DNA of 10,926 bases from an uncultured Phycisphaerae bacterium (lineage in GTDB: Bacteria > Planctomycetota > Phycisphaerae > Phycisphaerales > SM1A02), in contig CAJWSE010000032.1 in the NCBI GenBank assembly GCA_913046275.1, forward strand, positions 1 through 10,926, read 5' to 3'. The stretch's first letter is position 1. Each line of letters starts with the position of its first letter. Of the stretch, positions 7,162-10,926 are shown in pieces. The notes below the pieces were generated by a model. The model had not been told where the DNA came from and did not search any database. It was given only the letters and a program-made list of their open reading frames with translations. The position numbers and the translations under genes were made by a program.

Positions 7162-8094
7162 ATGAAAAGTTCGACTACAACAACTGCATCTACACGGGAT
7201 ATACAACCGAAACCTCGTTTGTACACCATTTACAGTGAACTGAGTAAATTAAAACTCAGCTTACTTGTTGTCATGTCGACAGCTACTAGCTTCATTATGG
7301 CAAGCCCTCACGGAGTTGACTGGTTCACATTATTATGGACTGTGATAGGAACAATCGCATGCGCTAGTTCGGCGGCAGCATTAAACCAGCTTGCTGAAAG
7401 AACAAGAGACCAGCAGATGAGTCGCACCGCAGCCCGACCAATGCCCGCTAAACATGTTTCTAGAGCACACGCATTTATTTTTGGTGTTGTCTTAGCCTAT
7501 TTTGGGGTCGCAACACTTGCGTTTGGTGCAAACATTCTAAGCGCAGCGATTGCTCTTTGCACCATCCTCATCTACATGCTTCTCTACACGCCACTTAAGC
7601 CGCTTACTTCATTCAACACAATTGTTGGAGCAATCGTTGGCGCACTTCCTCCGCTCATTGGCTGGGTTGCTGCAAGCGGGTCGATCAGTATGGGCGGTTG
7701 GATTATTGCTGGGATTCTATTTGTTTGGCAAATTCCACACTTCCTTGCACTTGCTTGGATATACAAGGATGACTATGTAAAAGGTGGCTTTAGAATGTTA
7801 CCTTCGACAGATCCAACAGGCGAACTTACCGCGCGCGTTTGTGTGATAAGCAGCTTATGCCTTATCCCACTTTGTTTATTTCTGACAGTTGCAAATGTGA
7901 CCGGCATATTTTTCGCGATTATTGGCGCCTTACTAGGTATATTTATGACCATGCGTAGCATTGCTTTTTGGAAACAACGAACACAAAAAAGAGCGCTTCA
8001 TTTGTTCTTTGCAAGCATCATCTATCTACCTCTCGCTCTAGCTTGCATGTTGATTGACCGCCAAACAATCCAATGGATCGAAATAGGAATATAA
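7162..8094 (+). CDS. ctaB: Protoheme IX farnesyltransferase (heme O synthase)
   Basis: CtaB (COX10 family, UbiA superfamily) attaches a farnesyl group to heme B to give heme O, the substrate of CtaA encoded on the other strand. The 310 residues show the first prenyl-diphosphate-binding region as LNQLAERTRDQQMSRTAARPMP (from residue 74, with N75, E79, D83) and the strongly conserved YTPLKPLTSFNTIVGA followed by GALPPLIGW. The second binding region reads WQIPHFLALAW, then KDDYVKGGFRML. About eight or nine membrane helices are apparent. The N-terminal 25 residues are polar and Thr-rich before the first helix. The start at 7162 is the first ATG after the shared promoter, with no Shine-Dalgarno sequence. 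The TAA is one base before the next ATG, so the downstream DUF3179-like gene is in the same operon. Confidence 0.95.
   Translation: MKSSTTTTASTRDIQPKPRLYTIYSELSKLKLSLLVVMSTATSFIMASPHGVDWFTLLWTVIGTIACASSAAALNQLAERTRDQQMSRTAARPMPAKHVSRAHAFIFGVVLAYFGVATLAFGANILSAAIALCTILIYMLLYTPLKPLTSFNTIVGAIVGALPPLIGWVAASGSISMGGWIIAGILFVWQIPHFLALAWIYKDDYVKGGFRMLPSTDPTGELTARVCVISSLCLIPLCLFLTVANVTGIFFAIIGALLGIFMTMRSIAFWKQRTQKRALHLFFASIIYLPLALACMLIDRQTIQWIEIGI
8085..8088 (+). promoter_or_regulatory. Ribosome binding site of the DUF3179-like gene
   Basis: AGGA ends 7 bases before the ATG at 8096 and lies within the last codons of ctaB. It supports that ATG as the start and continued translation from the ctaB message. 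Confidence 0.5.
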
Positions 8095-8095
8095 C

Positions 8096-9166
8096 ATGAC
8101 CAAAAATGAAAACCTCAAGCTTACGTTTCGAGGGGGTGGCTGGGTTTTAGTCCTTCTTCTTGTAGTAGTCCTTTCCATTATTGCCTGGGCTGTTGCTCCC
8201 GCATTCCTGCGATTAAGCCATAAAGCACCAGGGGATGGCCAAACAGTATCGTCGTATCTGTTTGAGATGGACAGCATTGCTGTGCCAGAGAAAACATTAG
8301 TTCCTGCCATGCGCAATCGAGATATGTCACCAGTTCTTTCACAACCTGACATTTTGAGCCCTAATGAGTTGGCAAATTACAATAAGTCAAGGCGTGACAA
8401 GTACATCGTAAGTAAAGACCTTGTGGTTGGCGTGGAAATTGGAGGAGAAACACGAGCATATCCACTTCATGTTTTAAATGTTCATGAAATTGTAAATGAC
8501 ACGCTTGGAGGGACTCCTATTTCTGTGTACTGGAATTGGCCAAGTGGCAATATTGAAGTGTTCGAACGAATGATTGATGAAAAAGAAGTGAATTTCAAAA
8601 TTAGTGGCTTATCTGGAAATGGCACAATGCTGCTCTATCCAGAAAAACCTACCGTAGGTGGAGAACAGTTATTCTCACCAATTCTTGGTTCATCTATAAC
8701 GGGCCCTAATATTCCATTGAGACATATCCCACATGAAGTAGTTCATTTTTCGAATTGGATTGCAAAACATCCGGAAACAACCGCTATCTCACCCATCAAG
8801 TACTACAAAAAAAGATATCGAAAAGGTGACCCAAGGGTATACTTTTTAAACGATACAATTTACTTTCCTGCTGAGCCAATGCCGGCTGATACTCTGCACC
8901 CAAAAACACAAGTGATTGCCATTGAAACCAACAGTGGCTTTGATGTGTATTCTGTCCCTGAGCTTGACTCACTGGCAAATGAATTCGGTGAAGTTCAAAT
9001 CAGGATAAATGGCAATGAAGCCATCATCCGCACTGGAAATGGCCCGCTCTGGGCAACTGCACATACTACTAATGGAGAGTTATTGCGAAGCCACAAGTCA
9101 CTATGGTTTTCATGGCACGCAAATCATCCTGATAGCAGGTTAATGTTGCTTTCTACCAGAGATTGA
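8096..9166 (+). CDS. Membrane-anchored DUF3179-like protein lacking cysteines
   Basis: A 356-residue protein with one N-terminal membrane helix (about residues 14-38) and a large extracytoplasmic domain. The domain matches DUF3179 by DLVVGVEIGGETRAYPL (from 108) followed by LNVHEIVNDTLGG. Near the C-terminus, LWFSWHANHPDS (336-347) and HFSNWIAKHPET match the family's repeated W..HPDT element. Most family members as I know them continue with a YCPLCG motif; here that position reads YWNWPSG (145-151), and I see no cysteine anywhere in the protein. The biochemical role of DUF3179 is not known to me. Position directly after ctaB (one base between stop and start) and next to the oxidase genes hints at a role in oxidase or heme-copper assembly, but this is inference from context only. 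The AGGA at 8085 supports this start. Confidence 0.82.
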   Translation: MTKNENLKLTFRGGGWVLVLLLVVVLSIIAWAVAPAFLRLSHKAPGDGQTVSSYLFEMDSIAVPEKTLVPAMRNRDMSPVLSQPDILSPNELANYNKSRRDKYIVSKDLVVGVEIGGETRAYPLHVLNVHEIVNDTLGGTPISVYWNWPSGNIEVFERMIDEKEVNFKISGLSGNGTMLLYPEKPTVGGEQLFSPILGSSITGPNIPLRHIPHEVVHFSNWIAKHPETTAISPIKYYKKRYRKGDPRVYFLNDTIYFPAEPMPADTLHPKTQVIAIETNSGFDVYSVPELDSLANEFGEVQIRINGNEAIIRTGNGPLWATAHTTNGELLRSHKSLWFSWHANHPDSRLMLLSTRD

Positions 9167-9181
9167 CGTAGATTAAATTAT

Positions 9182-9193
9182 GCTTGGCCAAGC
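9182..9193. repeat. Perfect 12-base palindrome GCTTGGCCAAGC
   Basis: A perfect palindrome in the 69-base gap between the convergent DUF3179-like gene and ctaF. As RNA it would make only a four-pair stem with a GGCC loop. In the ctaF direction it is followed by an AT-rich but not T-only stretch, so it is a weak terminator candidate and may equally be a protein-binding site or chance. Confidence 0.3.
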
Positions 9194-9195
9194 GC

Positions 9196-9245
9196 CTAAA
9201 TAAACCAAATCTGTTTTAGTAATATGGCGTTTAATTTAGTTTTTT
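9196..9245 (+). terminator. Probable intrinsic terminator of the ctaB operon
   Basis: CTAAAT (9196-9201) pairs with ATTTAG (9234-9239), and AAAC (9202-9205) with GTTT (9229-9232) across one bulged A. Six T residues (9240-9245) follow at once. The loop is about 23 bases and the stem is AT-rich, so its strength is doubtful. The T-run lies within the last codons of convergent ctaF. Confidence 0.4.
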
Positions 9246-9622
9246 AATGCGTCTAATGCTTCTTGAACTTTTGGTGTATTACCAGGGATTATTTCAGGCT
9301 GATATTCAAGAGTGTCTGTAAGCGCAAGAGAAATAAATAGCACAACAAATAAAATTGAACCAACAAAAATAAAACCAATAAAGGGCCGGTCCCAGCGCAA
9401 GTGCATAAAGTACAAACCAACAATTGTCGCCTTAATAGTCGCCACAAAGAGGGCCATAATAATACCCATCTCCGCTATGTTTATCTCAGTAAAATCGAAC
9501 CATGAAACCCACACAGTCACTGCAGTTAAAAAGAGGAGAATAGAGCATATAAGCACAAGGAATTTGATTGGGACAGCATGCCCAACTCCGTCGCCATGAT
9601 GACTATGATCTGTATTTGACAT
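9236..9622 (-). CDS. ctaF: Cytochrome c oxidase subunit IV (CtaF/CoxD, prokaryotic type)
   Basis: A small accessory subunit of the aa3-type oxidase in the cytoplasmic membrane; the family is thought to stabilise the complex. The 128 residues carry three membrane helices (about 19-42, 50-72, 80-103) with the family pattern LTAVTVWVS in helix 1, TIKATIVGLYFMHL (62-75) in helix 2, and a short polar tail. The cytoplasmic N-terminus is histidine-rich (H6, H8, H9, H15), ahead of the conserved Pro18. It lies 23 bases after coxA and has the clearest Shine-Dalgarno sequence in the window (AGAGG at 9633-9629). Subunit III, often encoded between coxA and this gene, is absent here. Confidence 0.85.
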   Translation of the reverse strand: MSNTDHSHHGDGVGHAVPIKFLVLICSILLFLTAVTVWVSWFDFTEINIAEMGIIMALFVATIKATIVGLYFMHLRWDRPFIGFIFVGSILFVVLFISLALTDTLEYQPEIIPGNTPKVQEALDALKN

Positions 9623-9628
9623 AAGTAA

Positions 9629-9633
9629 CCTCT
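9629..9633 (-). promoter_or_regulatory. Ribosome binding site of ctaF
   Basis: On the minus strand AGAGG ends 6 bases before the ATG at 9622. It fixes that start and indicates independent translation from the coxA-ctaF message. Confidence 0.65.
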
Positions 9634-9645
9634 TATTAGCTCCGA

Positions 9646-10926
9646 TTAACCATTCGCTTCACCAGGGTGTAAAACATCTTTTTTCCAAACATACCCTTGT
9701 TCTTCTTCATTCCATTCAAGCACGCTGTAATCATAGCAATCACCTACTTCAGGTTGCTCTGCAAAGTTGTCCCATGGTGGCGGTGAAGAACATTGCCACT
9801 CTAAACTCCGACCGCCCCAAGGATTGGCAGGAGCTTTTTTACCGGCAAAACAAGATTGCAAGAGGTAAATTGCACAAATTACAAATCCAATTGCGAGGAT
9901 AACAGAACCAGCGGTTGACCAAATGTGGTACACCTGGAACTCAGGCATTTCAGCATAGGTTGCATAACGCCTTGGCATTCCTTTTGAACCCATCATAAAT
10001 TGGGAAAAGAAAGTCACATTAAATCCAATAAAGACAAGGATCGCGGCGACACGACCCCAACCCTCATGATACATCTTGCCTGTCATCTTAGGCCACCAAT
10101 GATGTATCCCTCCCAAGAAACCGATGAGTGCCGAGCCCATCATTACATAATGGAAATGGGCAACGACAAAGTAGGAGTCATGCAAGTGAATATCCGTTGC
10201 CAACGTAGCTAAATGCAAGCCTGTCAAACCACCGATTGCAAAAATAAATATGAAGGACAAGCCATAAATCATAGGCGTGTTAAGACTAATTGATCCTTTA
10301 TACAAAGTAGCTAACCAATTAAAAACCTTCACCGCTGAAGGGATAGAAACGCTAAAAGTAACTAATGAAAAGATAATGTTCATCAACTGCGATTGACCAG
10401 AGGTAAACATATGATGACCCCAAACAATGAAGCCAAACATCGCAATTGCAATCGAACTGTACGCAATAAATTTATATCCAAAGATATGCCGATGTGAATG
10501 AACTGAAATAAGCTCACTAATAATCCCCATTGCAGGAAGAATCATAATATATACGGCTGGGTGTGAATAGAACCAGAAGAAATGCTGGTAGAGTACCGGA
10601 TCTCCACCAAGGGCAGGGTCAAAAATACCGATATCCAAAATGTTCTCCATAGCCAAAAGTAAGATAGTGATCGCCAAGACGGGAGTCGCTAGCACCTGAA
10701 TAATGGAGGTGGCATACAAAGCCCAAACATTCAAGGGCAAACGATCCCAGGAAATACCTGGAGCACGGAGCTTATGAATGGTAGTGATAAAGTTGGTTCC
10801 TGTTAGAATGGAAGAGAAGCCCAGGATAAATACCCCTAGGGTTACCCAGATAATTCCTGCAGAGTTACTGTCCGAGCTATACGGAGTGTAAAAAGTCCAT
10901 CCGGTATCGAAGCCGTTGTTGGCCAG
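9646..10926 (-). CDS. coxA: Cytochrome c oxidase subunit I, C-terminal 426 residues (runs off right edge)
   Basis: The catalytic subunit reduces oxygen to water at a heme a3-CuB centre and pumps protons. The open frame continues unbroken to 10926, so the N-terminal part with the first helices lies outside the window. Counting from the edge, YSHPAVY (120-126) supplies a CuB histidine (H122) and the cross-linked tyrosine (Y126). GHHMFTSG supplies the other CuB histidines (H171, H172), and VVAHFHYV supplies the heme a3 and heme a ligands (H257, H259). [10 protein letters not shown] keeps the K-channel lysine. Tyr-Ser in place of the Gly-His-Pro-Glu type glutamate marks an A2-subfamily heme-copper oxidase. 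The tail [10 protein letters not shown]...PPPWDNF is typical. A TTG codon at 10740 is internal, not the start. ctaF follows after 23 bases. Confidence 0.96.
   Translation of the reverse strand: MANNGFDTGWTFYTPYSSDSNSAGIIWVTLGVFILGFSSILTGTNFITTIHKLRAPGISWDRLPLNVWALYATSIIQVLATPVLAITILLLAMENILDIGIFDPALGGDPVLYQHFFWFYSHPAVYIMILPAMGIISELISVHSHRHIFGYKFIAYSSIAIAMFGFIVWGHHMFTSGQSQLMNIIFSLVTFSVSIPSAVKVFNWLATLYKGSISLNTPMIYGLSFIFIFAIGGLTGLHLATLATDIHLHDSYFVVAHFHYVMMGSALIGFLGGIHHWWPKMTGKMYHEGWGRVAAILVFIGFNVTFFSQFMMGSKGMPRRYATYAEMPEFQVYHIWSTAGSVILAIGFVICAIYLLQSCFAGKKAPANPWGGRSLEWQCSSPPPWDNFAEQPEVGDCYDYSVLEWNEEEQGYVWKKDVLHPGEANG

Noticed and set aside
9312..9599. 95-codon plus-strand open frame opposite ctaF
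   Set aside because: ctaF has a clear Shine-Dalgarno sequence and family motifs; the opposite frame is Lys/Thr/Ile-rich antisense of membrane helices.
10738..10740. TTG as the start codon of coxA
   Set aside because: The frame continues in full subunit I homology to the window edge, so this codon is internal.
1..10926. CRISPR array, insertion sequence, prophage, tRNA or rRNA genes, or a toxin-antitoxin or defence system
   Set aside because: I looked for spaced direct repeats, transposase motifs, tRNA-like cloverleaf segments and defence domains and saw none; almost all bases are in recognisable genes.

Overview
The window is densely coding, with every intergenic gap under 80 bp, and reads as ordinary chromosomal housekeeping DNA from an AT-leaning bacterium. 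I favour a planctomycete, possibly of the Phycisphaerae. The RuvA carries the long beta-hairpin pattern (LHYFEG...TPRLIGF) that I associate with planctomycete RuvA. Shine-Dalgarno signals are weak or absent at most starts. The heme A synthase has an extra membrane block at its N-terminus, and the oxidase subunit I is A2-type (YSHPAVY). This assignment is by recognition, not by a search.

Layout: (1) 955 down to the left edge, minus strand: the N-terminal 318 codons of carB (carbamoyl-phosphate synthase large chain). (2) 1035-3838, plus strand: a tight four-gene unit of a PlsC-type acyltransferase, ruvA, a mannose-1-phosphate guanylyltransferase and ruvX (yqgF), with a 4-base gap and then two ATGA overlaps. 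(3) 7135-3851, minus strand: ctaA (heme A synthase, COX15 type), then a predicted secreted esterase overlapping it by 8 bases, then a short degenerate 6-phosphogluconolactonase-like protein joined by TAATG. (4) 7162-9166, plus strand: ctaB (heme O synthase) and a DUF3179-like membrane-anchored protein. It is divergent from ctaA across 26 bases. (5) 10926-9236, minus strand: coxA (subunit I, C-terminal 426 residues) followed by ctaF (small subunit IV), convergent with group 4.

How the genes work together: CtaB converts heme B to heme O and CtaA converts heme O to heme A. Heme A is the cofactor of the CoxA encoded at the right edge, so the right half is a terminal-oxidase assembly locus. The esterase, the lactonase-like protein and the cysteine-free DUF3179-like protein have no obvious role in that pathway and are the least explained genes. 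In the left half, two Holliday-junction genes (ruvA, ruvX) flank a sugar-nucleotide gene in one translationally coupled operon.

I found no RNA gene, CRISPR array, insertion sequence, attachment site or phage gene. I do not see a clearly new biological system. The best leads are the uncharacterised genes attached to the heme A operons, the altered acidic pin of RuvA, and a possible shared ctaA/ctaB promoter.
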